Origin: an uncultured Pseudoteredinibacter sp.
GTDB taxonomy: Bacteria; Pseudomonadota; Gammaproteobacteria; Pseudomonadales; Cellvibrionaceae
Direction of reading: 5' to 3'
Length of the DNA stretch: 64,000 nucleotides
Assembly: GCF_947500695.1 (NCBI RefSeq)
Contig: NZ_CANMSS010000001.1
Location: forward strand, 1-64,000
Part shown: positions 44,945 through 53,497 of the stretch, one piece after another
How the letters are laid out: every line of letters starts with the position of its first letter
How positions within the stretch are numbered: position 1 is the first letter of the stretch
Position numbers and translations under genes: made by a program
The notes under the pieces: model-generated
What the model was told of the DNA's origin: nothing
Database searches by the model: none
What the model saw: only the letters and a program-made list of their open reading frames with translations

Positions 44945-45796
44945 ATGTTCAGTCAAATCTTAACTCGTATTAAAAATGCTAGTCTGCGCTTTTTGGGCTT
45001 AAAGGCCGCGGAGCCTAAAATTCAATGGCAGAATCAGTGGAGTGATTTTCTCAAGCAGCATGTCGAGTTTTATCGTCAGTTAGATGCAGAGCAAAAAACA
45101 CTTTTTGACCAGCGTGCGCTGCTGTTTATGGATACCACTGAAGTTTTCCATGGCGAAGAAATAGCCAGTTTTGAAGATCAATTATTGGTGGCAGCTAGTG
45201 CCATTATCCCCGTATGGTCCTTTACTAGTTGGCATTATTTTAATTTAAATACCGTGTATCTTTTACCGGCAGCTTTTAATGATGATTTTCAGTGTGGCCA
45301 GAAAGATTCGCGCTATACAGGTATGGTTGGCACGGGCCCTATGGCCGGAAAAATGGCTTTGAGCCGCCCAGCCTTGTACCAAGGTTTTAGAAACCCTCAT
45401 GATAAGCAAAATGTAGGCATCCATGAATTCGTCCATCTTATTGATATGGCTGACGGTGATATGGATGGCTTTCCAGAACGTTTGCAAGAATACCGCTTCG
45501 CCTTGCCATGGTTTGAGTTGGCCGAAAAGAAAATGCGTGCCATTGATAAGGGGCGTAGCAATATCGATCCTTATGGTGCCAGTAATAAACTGGAATTCTT
45601 CTGTGTTGCCTCGGAGTATTTTTTCGAGCGACCTCTAATGCTACAAAAAAAACACCCTGTGTTATACCAAGTCTTGGAAGACTTCTATCAGCAAGATAGG
45701 GCGGAAATTGTGCGGGATATAAAGCAGCGCGAAAAACAGCCTTGTTCATGCGGTAGTCAAAAACGCTACCGTGATTGCTGTTTGCCACAGGATTGA
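44945..45796 (+). CDS. MtfA-like zinc peptidase with SEC-C tail
   Basis: The 283-residue protein matches MtfA, the Mlc titration factor, a zinc peptidase: the metal motif HEFVHLIDMADG with a downstream ASEYFFE glutamate, and the region WHYFNLNTVYLLPAAF. In E. coli it relieves Mlc repression of the glucose PTS. The C-terminus adds a SEC-C zinc motif (CSCGSQKRYRDCC), which E. coli MtfA lacks. I set the start at ATG 44945; an upstream frame to 44876 adds 23 residues with no support. Confidence 0.85.
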   Translation: MFSQILTRIKNASLRFLGLKAAEPKIQWQNQWSDFLKQHVEFYRQLDAEQKTLFDQRALLFMDTTEVFHGEEIASFEDQLLVAASAIIPVWSFTSWHYFNLNTVYLLPAAFNDDFQCGQKDSRYTGMVGTGPMAGKMALSRPALYQGFRNPHDKQNVGIHEFVHLIDMADGDMDGFPERLQEYRFALPWFELAEKKMRAIDKGRSNIDPYGASNKLEFFCVASEYFFERPLMLQKKHPVLYQVLEDFYQQDRAEIVRDIKQREKQPCSCGSQKRYRDCCLPQD

Positions 45797-45888
45797 AACA
45801 AGATTGTGAATAATAGTTGCAAAGCAAATGAGCCTAGCAATAAAAAGAGCAATAGAAAAAGCAACATACAACGCAATGGAAAGCACAA

Positions 45889-46524
45889 ATGATTTGCCCT
45901 TTATGTAGCCGTGATAAAACCATTGAGTTTTATCAGGATAAAAAACGACCCTACTGGCTGTGCCAGCACTGTGAGCTAGTATATGTCGCCGAGGCGGATA
46001 TACTTAGCCCAGCAGAAGAAAAAGCAGAGTACGATAAGCATCAAAATCAAGCTGAAGATCTAGGCTACAGACAGTTTTTAAATCGCTGCTTAGAGCCTTT
46101 AATCAATCGCCTATCGCCAGGGGCAAAAGGCTTAGACTTTGGCTGTGGCCCAGGGCCTACTTTATCGTTGATGGCAATGGAGCAGGGCTTTGATATGGAG
46201 AATTACGATCCATTCTATGCCCACAAAGCTGAGCTGCTAAAACAACAATACGATTTTATTACCATGACTGAGGTGATAGAACATGTGCGTCATCCACGCC
46301 TGGTTTTGGATCTTCTCAAGGGTTTGTTAAAGCCTGGGGGTACGCTGGCCGTTATGACCAAGCGACGAGCTGAACCAGAACGCTTTGGCGGCTGGCACTA
46401 CAAGAACGACCCTACACATATTCGCTTTTACAATGAGTTTAGCCTTGGCTACATTGCTCAACATTACGGCTGGACTATAGAGTTGATTGATAAGGACGTG
46501 GTGTTTTTTAGCGATGGTCTCTAA
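45889..46524 (+). CDS. Class I SAM-dependent methyltransferase with N-terminal zinc ribbon
   Basis: The 211-residue protein begins with a four-cysteine zinc ribbon (CPLC near residue 3 and CQHC near residue 26) followed by a Rossmann methyltransferase core with the SAM motif GLDFGCGPGPTLSL and the post-motif DFITMTEVIEHVRHP. This is a common uncharacterised architecture. The substrate cannot be predicted. Confidence 0.88.
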   Translation: MICPLCSRDKTIEFYQDKKRPYWLCQHCELVYVAEADILSPAEEKAEYDKHQNQAEDLGYRQFLNRCLEPLINRLSPGAKGLDFGCGPGPTLSLMAMEQGFDMENYDPFYAHKAELLKQQYDFITMTEVIEHVRHPRLVLDLLKGLLKPGGTLAVMTKRRAEPERFGGWHYKNDPTHIRFYNEFSLGYIAQHYGWTIELIDKDVVFFSDGL

Positions 46525-46663
46525 AAGGGCTATCTATTGAAGCATGCACTGGATCTGAAGTGCATTGAGTGCTTTATAGCCGGTTTGAAAATCTTCCTGA
46601 TCGTGAAATGGTCTATACTCAAGCACAACAATTAACAACCACAACTAACAACAAGGATCGTGT

Positions 46664-47062
46664 GTGAATAGCGAAGATAGCTATTACAGAAGTGCCAATG
46701 TGCAGTGGTTTTATTGCCTAATGTTCGCAAGTTTTTGCGCATTGTTAGCTTATGGTTTATTCCGCCCGGAACCCATAGCTGTTCCCTTTAAAGAAGCCGA
46801 CAAGATCGCGCACTTTGGGGTGTTTTTTATCTTTAGCTTAAGCTTTCGCTTACTTCTTTTAAGGCAATGGCACTGGAGCTTGTGGCTTGTAGTGATGGTG
46901 CTAGCGACTATCGCTGAGCCTGCCCAGGCGTATTGGCGCCCATTACGGGTATTTAGCTATGGTGATATGTTGGCGAATATTGGGGGTGCGCTTATGGCAT
47001 TGCTAATGATGATCCTTTTACAGCTGGCCAACAAGGGACGAACAAATCCTAGCCTTGGGTAG
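46664..47062 (+). CDS. VanZ-like membrane protein
   Basis: The 132-residue protein has three to four membrane helices and the VanZ-family core (DKIAHFGVFFIFSLSFRLLL and the late RVFSYGDMLANIGGALMALLMM). It probably starts at GTG 46664, six bases after AAGGA. Its function is unknown; VanZ proteins can alter glycopeptide sensitivity. Confidence 0.82.
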   Translation: MNSEDSYYRSANVQWFYCLMFASFCALLAYGLFRPEPIAVPFKEADKIAHFGVFFIFSLSFRLLLLRQWHWSLWLVVMVLATIAEPAQAYWRPLRVFSYGDMLANIGGALMALLMMILLQLANKGRTNPSLG

Positions 47063-47207
47063 TGCGCCCCTCCAATCTATTTGCTTCCAAATTCCTTAGC
47101 TAACGATAAAGAATCCACTCTGGGCTGATTCTTGGCTTCAATATTCTCCTTCTTTTCCTAAAAATCGCACGGCCATCAAAAAGCATATTTTGGAGCGTAA
47201 AAGTTGG

Positions 47208-47270
47208 ACTGTCCGCGGACACTTTAATTTTTGTGGCGGACAGTGAACGGACACTGTACGGCGGACAGTT
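47208..47270. promoter_or_regulatory. Clustered CGGACA-type activator sites
   Basis: A perfect palindrome TGTCCGCGGACA (47210-47221) is followed by GCGGACAGTGAACGGACACTGT (47236-47257), in which ACAGTG and CACTGT form an inverted repeat, and by GCGGACAGT (47261-47269). Four CGGACA half-sites within 60 bp, about 50-110 bp upstream of a sigma-54 promoter, look like enhancer sites for the NtrC-type regulator encoded at 52070. Confidence 0.65.
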
Positions 47271-47317
47271 TACTTCGATATTATCGAATATCCTTTTTAA
47301 AACAACGACTTACAATA

Positions 47318-47334
47318 TTGGCACGAAGATTGAT
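47318..47334 (+). promoter_or_regulatory. Sigma-54 (RpoN) promoter of the ABC export operon
   Basis: TTGGCACGAAGATTGAT matches the -24/-12 pattern TTGGCACG-N4-TTGCW with GA in place of GC at -12. It lies 109 bp before the start at 47443. The leader also holds a small hairpin (GGCAGT/ACTGCC near 47402-47421). Confidence 0.65.
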
Positions 47335-47442
47335 ATATCTAGGATAAATGATGACTAAACGCACTGTATAACAGGCATCAATGTTACACAGGTAAGAACT
47401 TGGCAGTCATTTGTCACTGCCTGAAAGAGCGAAGGAAATTTT

Positions 47443-48693
47443 ATGATTCGAGATACTTCTGGTCAAGATCGTTTGGTAGAGCCTAAGTCTAACTGGGGTA
47501 AAAAGGCTGGGATTCCGATTGGCCTTGTGGCTTTGGCAGCAGCTACTTGGTTTTGGAGCCCATGGCAGGCAGAGGCTTCATTATCGGCTAACAGTCTACG
47601 CTTTGGCGAGGTAAAGCAGGGCCTGTTTGAAAGAGCGGTTAATGCCACTGGCCGTGTGGTAGCCAGCCATTCTCCGGCCTTGTATAGCGCCGCAACCGGC
47701 CGCGTTCGCCTATTGAAAAAGCCTGGTGATAAGGTTGCCGAGGGTGAGCTAATTGCCAATATCAGCAGCCCAGTTCTCGATAATCAACTCAAGCAAGAAG
47801 AAAACCGCTTGGAAAGCTCCATGTTGGATTTAGAGCGTATGAAGCTTGAAGTCGAGCAGCGCAAATTGGCTTTGAATAAAACACTGGACCTCAGTCGCGT
47901 TAATCATCGTGCTGCGGCTCGTGAGCTGCAACGAGCAGAGGCTTCCTTCAATATTAAGGTGGTATCAGAGTTTGATTATGCCAAGGCCAAAGATGATCTT
48001 CATAAGGCTGAACTGGATTTAAAAAATGCCGAACGTGAAGCCAATATAAGTTCGGATATGATCGATTTTGAACTCAAGGCGAGCAAGGTTTCTCTGGCGA
48101 AACAGCAGCTGGTGGTAGATGAACTCCGCCGTAAGCAGCAAGAGCTTGAATTACGCTCACCTGTTTCAGGAATGATAGGTAATTGGCTAGTTACCCAAGA
48201 CAGTCAAGTGGCTGAGCATCAATCTCTATTAACGGTAGTAGATCTGAGTGCCTATGAAGCAGAACTAGAGATCCCACAATCCTTTGCTGATGACTTGGCG
48301 CCAGGTATGACCGTTAAGCTTAATGTCGCTGGAAAGAAATATGCTGCGGAGTTGCGCTCTGTTTCACCAGAAGTTCAAAACAACCATGTGATCGCGCGAG
48401 TTGTTTTTCTTGATAATAAATTACAAGGTCTTCGCCAAAACCAGCACCTTAGTGCCCGTATTAGTTTAGCTCGCAAAGAAAACACTTTATATCTGCCGCG
48501 TGGTTCTTACCTCGAGGCCAATAACGCTGTGTTTTTGGTAGAAGATGGCATAGCGACAAAAACCACTGTTCGCTTTGGTGCGCGCAGTATCGATCAGGTA
48601 GAAGTTCTTTCTGGCTTAAAGCAAGGCGACAGAATCATTACCTCTTCGGTTGATGAATTTATTGATCATGAAACACTGTTTGTAAACGAATAA
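47443..48693 (+). CDS. MacA-like periplasmic adaptor (HlyD/MFP family) of an ABC exporter
   Basis: The 416-residue protein has an N-terminal membrane anchor (about 23-38), a lipoyl domain (TGRVRLLKKPGDKVAEGELIANISSPVL), a long coiled coil (about 110-225) and a second lipoyl half plus barrel (LRSPVSGMIGNWLVTQDSQV). It is preceded by AAGGAA at a good distance. It leads an operon with one ATPase and two FtsX-type permeases, so it should connect a MacB-like exporter to the outer membrane. Confidence 0.9.
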   Translation: MIRDTSGQDRLVEPKSNWGKKAGIPIGLVALAAATWFWSPWQAEASLSANSLRFGEVKQGLFERAVNATGRVVASHSPALYSAATGRVRLLKKPGDKVAEGELIANISSPVLDNQLKQEENRLESSMLDLERMKLEVEQRKLALNKTLDLSRVNHRAAARELQRAEASFNIKVVSEFDYAKAKDDLHKAELDLKNAEREANISSDMIDFELKASKVSLAKQQLVVDELRRKQQELELRSPVSGMIGNWLVTQDSQVAEHQSLLTVVDLSAYEAELEIPQSFADDLAPGMTVKLNVAGKKYAAELRSVSPEVQNNHVIARVVFLDNKLQGLRQNQHLSARISLARKENTLYLPRGSYLEANNAVFLVEDGIATKTTVRFGARSIDQVEVLSGLKQGDRIITSSVDEFIDHETLFVNE

Positions 48694-48738
48694 AACCATA
48701 ACCCTATTTTGAATATTGAAGAATAAGAAGGAATTACC

Positions 48739-49425
48739 ATGCTGAGAATGAACAAAATATCAAAAGTATTTAGCACCGACCTTATCGAAACTCATGCTTT
48801 GAGAGAGTTTGATCTAGGTGTTGCTGAAGGTGAGTTTGTGACCGTCACTGGGCCATCGGGATCAGGTAAAACGACGTTTTTGAATATTGCGGGTTTACTA
48901 GAGACCTTTAATAGCGGCGAGTACTTTTTGGATGGCGAAGATGTAGCAAGTTTAAATGATCGTCAGCGTTCTCAGTTGCGTAATCAGAAAATCGGTTTCA
49001 TTTTTCAGAGTTTTAATCTTATTCCAGATTTAGACTTGTTTGATAATGTTGATGTGCCACTGCGATATCGTGGTTTTTCTGCAGCGGAACGAAAAAAGCG
49101 TATTAATTATGCGCTCGAGCGTGTTGGGCTTGCCGCGCGAGCCAAGCATCTGCCATCACAGCTTTCCGGTGGTCAGCAGCAACGCGTGGCAATTGCTAGA
49201 GCTTTAGCAGGAGAACCACGTTTTCTACTGGCGGATGAGCCAACTGGGAACTTGGATTCCTTAATGGCACGTCAAGTGATGGAATTATTGGAAGAGATCA
49301 ACTCTGAAGGCACTACGATTGTTATGGTGACACACGATCCGAGTTTGGCTCGTCGTGCCCAGCGCAATATCCAAATCATTGATGGCCAAGTAAGCGATCA
49401 GCAACAGCTAGCCCAAGCGGTTTAA
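48739..49425 (+). CDS. MacB/LolD-type ABC transporter ATPase
   Basis: The 228-residue ATPase has Walker A GPSGSGKT (38-45), the Q-loop IFQSFNLIPDLDLFDNV, the signature LSGGQQQR, Walker B FLLADEPT and the switch His in MVTHD. It is the energy module of the exporter formed with the two following permeases. Confidence 0.95.
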   Translation: MLRMNKISKVFSTDLIETHALREFDLGVAEGEFVTVTGPSGSGKTTFLNIAGLLETFNSGEYFLDGEDVASLNDRQRSQLRNQKIGFIFQSFNLIPDLDLFDNVDVPLRYRGFSAAERKKRINYALERVGLAARAKHLPSQLSGGQQQRVAIARALAGEPRFLLADEPTGNLDSLMARQVMELLEEINSEGTTIVMVTHDPSLARRAQRNIQIIDGQVSDQQQLAQAV

Positions 49426-49446
49426 ATAAAGGTATAGGAGCAGCAT

Positions 49447-50769
49447 ATGTTTACTTACTACTGCAAACTTGCCTGGCGGCATATTTTACAAACACCTGCA
49501 CTGAGCCTGTTGATTATTATGGCGATTGCCTTGGGTATTGGTGCGTCCATGACCATGATCAGCTATTACAAGGCAATGGCGCACAACCCGGCTGGCGATC
49601 GTTCAGAAAAGCTACACGCAGTACAGTTGGCGGCCTATGGTAATGATATGGAAACCTGGGGCATGTCGGATGGCTTTCCTCGTCAGCTTACTCATCAGGA
49701 TGTGAAAAACTTGCGAGAGGCTAACTTAAGCTTCCCTAGCACCCCAATTTATCAGTTTATGACCGTAGTGGTTAGCCAGCGTGAAGGCGTCGCTCCTAGC
49801 AACGATTTTGCGGGAAGGTTCGTTGATAGAGATTTCTTCTCAATGTTTGATGTGAAATTTCTTCACGGAGGACCTTGGTCTCAATCTGTAGATGAGCAGC
49901 CAGAAAACCAAGTGGTTATCTCCAAGGCTTTAAGTGAGTGGATTTTTGGTGAGGTAAACAGCGTCGGTAAAACCTTTGCGATGCTTGATGGCATTATGCA
50001 ATTCACAGTCGCTGGTGTTTACGAGGACTTCAATCCACAGCCGGCTTACTATGATTTGACAACAGGTTATTTTCCACGAGAGGGAGCTGGCGTCTTTGCT
50101 CCATATTCCCTGGTGGAACAACTAGAAACCTTTCCTATGGGAAACATTAGTGGGTGGCAGCCAGAAGAGGTAAATGGCTTTAAAGACATCTTAAAAAGCG
50201 AGTATGTCTGGCAGGTTTTTTGGACCCAGCTTGATAACGAAGCCGCTAAAGCTCAATACAAAGAGTTCTTGAAAGGCTATGTGGAGCAACAAAGAGAGTT
50301 AGGTCGCTTTGCCAACCAGAATCCTCGTGGCGATATTAAGGATGTTGAAACCTGGCTGAACTATAACGAGGTTATCAGTGAAGATAATCGCGTGATGGTG
50401 GGCATGAGTTTGTTGTTTCTCTTAGTTTGCTTGGTAAACGCCGTTGGTCTTCTGTTGGCCAAATTTATGCGCAAGATGAACGAGGCGGGTGTCCGCCGTG
50501 CCTTAGGTGCAAGCAAGGGCCAGATCTTTTCCCAGTATTTAGTTGAAGTTGGCATGTTGGGCTTCTTTGGTGGCTTAGTGGGTTTGCTGCTAGCTTCAAT
50601 AGGCTTATGGGCTGTGCGTGAACTATACGGCACCGATATTGCGCGTTTAGATTTCAGCTTGTTTATCGGCGCATTACTACTGTCTTTGCTAGCGTCATTG
50701 CTTACCGGAATACTGCCGGCGCTGCGTGTATGCAATAGCAATCCATCCATCTTCTTAAAGGCCCAATAG
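49447..50769 (+). CDS. FtsX/MacB-like ABC permease 1
   Basis: The 440-residue protein has one N-terminal helix (LSLLIIMAIALGIGASMTMI), a large periplasmic MacB-type domain (about 45-310) and three C-terminal helices with the FtsX motif RKMNEAGVRRALGASKGQIFSQYL. It is 9 bp upstream of the second permease, with which it likely forms a heterodimer. Confidence 0.92.
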   Translation: MFTYYCKLAWRHILQTPALSLLIIMAIALGIGASMTMISYYKAMAHNPAGDRSEKLHAVQLAAYGNDMETWGMSDGFPRQLTHQDVKNLREANLSFPSTPIYQFMTVVVSQREGVAPSNDFAGRFVDRDFFSMFDVKFLHGGPWSQSVDEQPENQVVISKALSEWIFGEVNSVGKTFAMLDGIMQFTVAGVYEDFNPQPAYYDLTTGYFPREGAGVFAPYSLVEQLETFPMGNISGWQPEEVNGFKDILKSEYVWQVFWTQLDNEAAKAQYKEFLKGYVEQQRELGRFANQNPRGDIKDVETWLNYNEVISEDNRVMVGMSLLFLLVCLVNAVGLLLAKFMRKMNEAGVRRALGASKGQIFSQYLVEVGMLGFFGGLVGLLLASIGLWAVRELYGTDIARLDFSLFIGALLLSLLASLLTGILPALRVCNSNPSIFLKAQ

Positions 50770-50778
50770 GAGTACATC

Positions 50779-51981
50779 ATGGCATTCGGACCTATTTTTC
50801 GCAGTACCCTGCGTAACCCTACGGGCGCTTTACTTATTGCTATTCAAATAGCGCTTACCTTAGCCATCGCCAGTAATATGTTTTATATGGTGAACGAACG
50901 TGTTGAAAAGATGAGTCGTGATACCGGTGTGGTAAATGAAGAAGTTATTGCTGCAAGAGTGTTTTATTTTGGCAAGGCCGTTGATAAAGCCGCCCAAGCC
51001 GATATTGATCGTAAGACATTATTGGAAATCCCTGGTGTTAAGAGTGTAAGTTACTCAAACTCAATGCCCCTTGGTGGCAATAACAATACTAGTACCTTGT
51101 GTTTTGAACAGGAGAGCAGTGATGATGGCTGCCCTCACAGCCCTTCATATTATCGTTCAGATGCGAATTTTCATGAAACGCTTGGTTTAGATTTGCTCGA
51201 AGGACGTTGGTTGGATGATAGAGATACCATCACTTCCGACGCGATTTCGATTGCCAAAACTCGTACCATGATGTTAAGTGAAGTTCTTGCTAAGCTTTAC
51301 TTCCCAGAAGAAAGCGCCTTAGGCAAGCAACTCTACCTAGGTGGACGTGAGTTAACGATTGTTGGGGTTTATCGCCAACTGCTGCGACCTGGAGCACGTG
51401 CGACTGAAGCCGATCACACCATCTTAACGGCAGAGCGCAGAACCAGTGGCTATCTTGCTATTCGAGTGGATCAAGATCGCATTGAACAGGTGAAAGAGAA
51501 ACTCGAAGCTACCATGGTGGGTTTGAATGATCAGCGTGTGATCACTGAAATCGAAACCATGGACGAAATGGCGGCCGATGCTTATCGACGCGACAAGGCA
51601 ATGGTTGTGTTGTTGCTGAGTGTTGTGGCTTTATTGTTACTGGTAACCGCATTAGGTGTCGCGGGCTTGGTAAGCTTTACCGTGGCCAATCGTAAAAAGC
51701 AGATTGGAACCCGACGCGCACTGGGCGCCAGCAAGCGAGATATTCTTGCATATTTTATAAGCGAGAACTTCGCGATTACGGCACTTGCCTTGATTGTGGG
51801 CTCAGGAATGGCCTACGCCTTAAATCAGTACCTATTGCAAACCTATGAGCTGGCAAGGCTAGAGTTAGTTTATGTCTTTGTGGCGGCCGCAAGCTTGCTT
51901 TTTATCAGCCAGTTTGCAACATTGTTACCCGCGCTAAAGGCCAGTAAAGTATCGCCGGCAATTGCGACTCGAACAGTGTAA
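50779..51981 (+). CDS. FtsX/MacB-like ABC permease 2
   Basis: The 400-residue protein repeats the architecture of its neighbour: an N-terminal helix, a periplasmic domain (about 40-270) and three C-terminal helices with VANRKKQIGTRRALGASKRDILAYF. The periplasmic part contains two cysteines (TLCFEQESSDDGCPHS) that may form a disulfide. The operon ends in a hairpin at 52008. Confidence 0.92.
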   Translation: MAFGPIFRSTLRNPTGALLIAIQIALTLAIASNMFYMVNERVEKMSRDTGVVNEEVIAARVFYFGKAVDKAAQADIDRKTLLEIPGVKSVSYSNSMPLGGNNNTSTLCFEQESSDDGCPHSPSYYRSDANFHETLGLDLLEGRWLDDRDTITSDAISIAKTRTMMLSEVLAKLYFPEESALGKQLYLGGRELTIVGVYRQLLRPGARATEADHTILTAERRTSGYLAIRVDQDRIEQVKEKLEATMVGLNDQRVITEIETMDEMAADAYRRDKAMVVLLLSVVALLLLVTALGVAGLVSFTVANRKKQIGTRRALGASKRDILAYFISENFAITALALIVGSGMAYALNQYLLQTYELARLELVYVFVAAASLLFISQFATLLPALKASKVSPAIATRTV

Positions 51982-52007
51982 CTTTCCGTATGTAATGTCG
52001 TCCAATA

Positions 52008-52030
52008 GGGGGTATTTGCCCCCTTACTTT
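52008..52030 (+). terminator. Terminator after the ABC operon
   Basis: GGGGG (52008-52012) pairs with CCCCC (52019-52023) around TATTTG, followed by TTACTTTTG. It separates the transporter genes from the regulator genes, perhaps only partly. Confidence 0.6.
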
Positions 52031-52069
52031 TGTTAGCCCGAATACTAGTGAGAATAATAAGGAAAGCTT

Positions 52070-53422
52070 GTGATTTTGATTGTTGATGACAATCCGGCCA
52101 TTGGTGAAGCGCTTAGCTTATTGTTAGAGCTAAATGATTATAAAGTTCGCTTTGTCGAATGCCCTGATACCGCTCTAGAGATGCTTTCTCAAGAAAGTAT
52201 TCAGCTGGTCATTCAGGACATGAATTTCAAAGCGGATACCACCTCTGGCGGTGAAGGGCAACAGCTTTTCTATGATATCCGTGCGCAACAGCCGGATCTT
52301 CCGATTATCTTAATGACCGCTTGGGCCAATCTCAGTATGGCCGTAGAGTTGGTGAAAGCCGGTGCGGCTGATTACATCAGCAAGCCTTGGGATGATAGTA
52401 AGTTGCTCATCACCATTCGTAATCTGCTCGAAATGTCGGAATTGCGAGAAGAGAATACGCAACTGCACGCTCAACAGGACTCTGAACTTTCGGTAAAAGG
52501 CGAGGTTGATGATCAGCTCTCAACAGCTAATCTCTGCGGCGCAATCGTTGAAAGCCCCCTTATGCGACGCCTGATGGATATGGCCATACAAGTGGCCCCT
52601 ACTGATGTGCCCGTGCTTATCACTGGGCCTAACGGCTCAGGTAAAGAGAAAATAGCTGAGGTTGTACAGGCTAACTCTCGTCGCAGCGATAAACCCTTTG
52701 TTAAGGTAAATGTGGGTGCGCTATCGGCTGATCTAATTGAAGCAGAGCTTTTCGGCGCAGAGAAGGGCGCCTATACCGGTGCAGATAAGGTTCGTATTGG
52801 ACGTTTTGAAACTGCCGATGGTGGTACTTTATTCCTTGATGAAATGGGTAATCTGTCTTTAGAAGGGCAGCAAAAGTTGCTGCGGGTGTTGCAATCAGGT
52901 GAATATGAACGAGTGGGCAGCTCGCAAACCCGCAAGGTTGATGTGCGAGTTATTACAGCCACTAATGAAGACCTTCCTGCAGCAATCAAGCGCGGTGACT
53001 TTAGAGAAGATTTGTATTATCGCTTAAATGTTATTGAGCTTAAATCACCGCCACTTAGCGAGCGGCCTGAAGATATTATTCCATTATTGAATCATTTCAT
53101 CTCGCTGGCGGGTGCAGTGGACAGAAGCATCGCGCAAACCGCCAAACAAGCCTTAAAGCAATATGCTTGGCCTGGAAATGTTCGTGAGCTTAGCAATAAA
53201 GTTCAAAGAGCTTTGTTATTACAGCAATCGAGCGAGCTTCAGCTAGAAGATTTTGACTTGCAAGCCGATGGAAACCTAAGCGTAAGTGCGGTAGATTTAA
53301 GCATTGAAGACATTCAGCGAGCCTTGGATGAGCATGGTGGGGTGGTATCGCGTGCGGCTCGTCATTTAGGGATTTCGAGACAAGCTTTATATCGCCGATT
53401 ATCCAAATCAGAATCAAGCTGA
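52070..53422 (+). CDS. Sigma-54-dependent response regulator (NtrC family)
   Basis: The 450-residue regulator has a receiver (phospho-acceptor Asp50 in VIQDMNF), a AAA+ domain with Walker A GPNGSGKE (186-193; GESGTGKE is usual), the sigma-54 contact loop GAYTGA (233-238), Walker B LFLDEMGNL, and a Fis-type helix-turn-helix at the end (GVVSRAARHLGISRQALYRRL). It starts at GTG 52070. With the kinase downstream and RpoN promoter upstream of the ABC operon, it should activate that operon. Confidence 0.93.
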   Translation: MILIVDDNPAIGEALSLLLELNDYKVRFVECPDTALEMLSQESIQLVIQDMNFKADTTSGGEGQQLFYDIRAQQPDLPIILMTAWANLSMAVELVKAGAADYISKPWDDSKLLITIRNLLEMSELREENTQLHAQQDSELSVKGEVDDQLSTANLCGAIVESPLMRRLMDMAIQVAPTDVPVLITGPNGSGKEKIAEVVQANSRRSDKPFVKVNVGALSADLIEAELFGAEKGAYTGADKVRIGRFETADGGTLFLDEMGNLSLEGQQKLLRVLQSGEYERVGSSQTRKVDVRVITATNEDLPAAIKRGDFREDLYYRLNVIELKSPPLSERPEDIIPLLNHFISLAGAVDRSIAQTAKQALKQYAWPGNVRELSNKVQRALLLQQSSELQLEDFDLQADGNLSVSAVDLSIEDIQRALDEHGGVVSRAARHLGISRQALYRRLSKSESS

Positions 53423-53497
53423 GATATACCCTGAGTTTAGTCATAGCTCTAGCTAGAATAATAAGCCATTAATTTAACGCGCGCTGGAATCGCATTC

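Noticed and set aside
47348..47398. Mini-ORFs of 7 and 4 codons in the leader of the ABC operon
   Set aside because: Short ATG-stop frames are expected by chance in 100 bases and neither has a clear conserved structure with it.
52008..52070. Separate sigma-54 promoter for the regulator gene
   Set aside because: No TGGCAC-N5-TTGC pattern is visible in the short gap before 52070.
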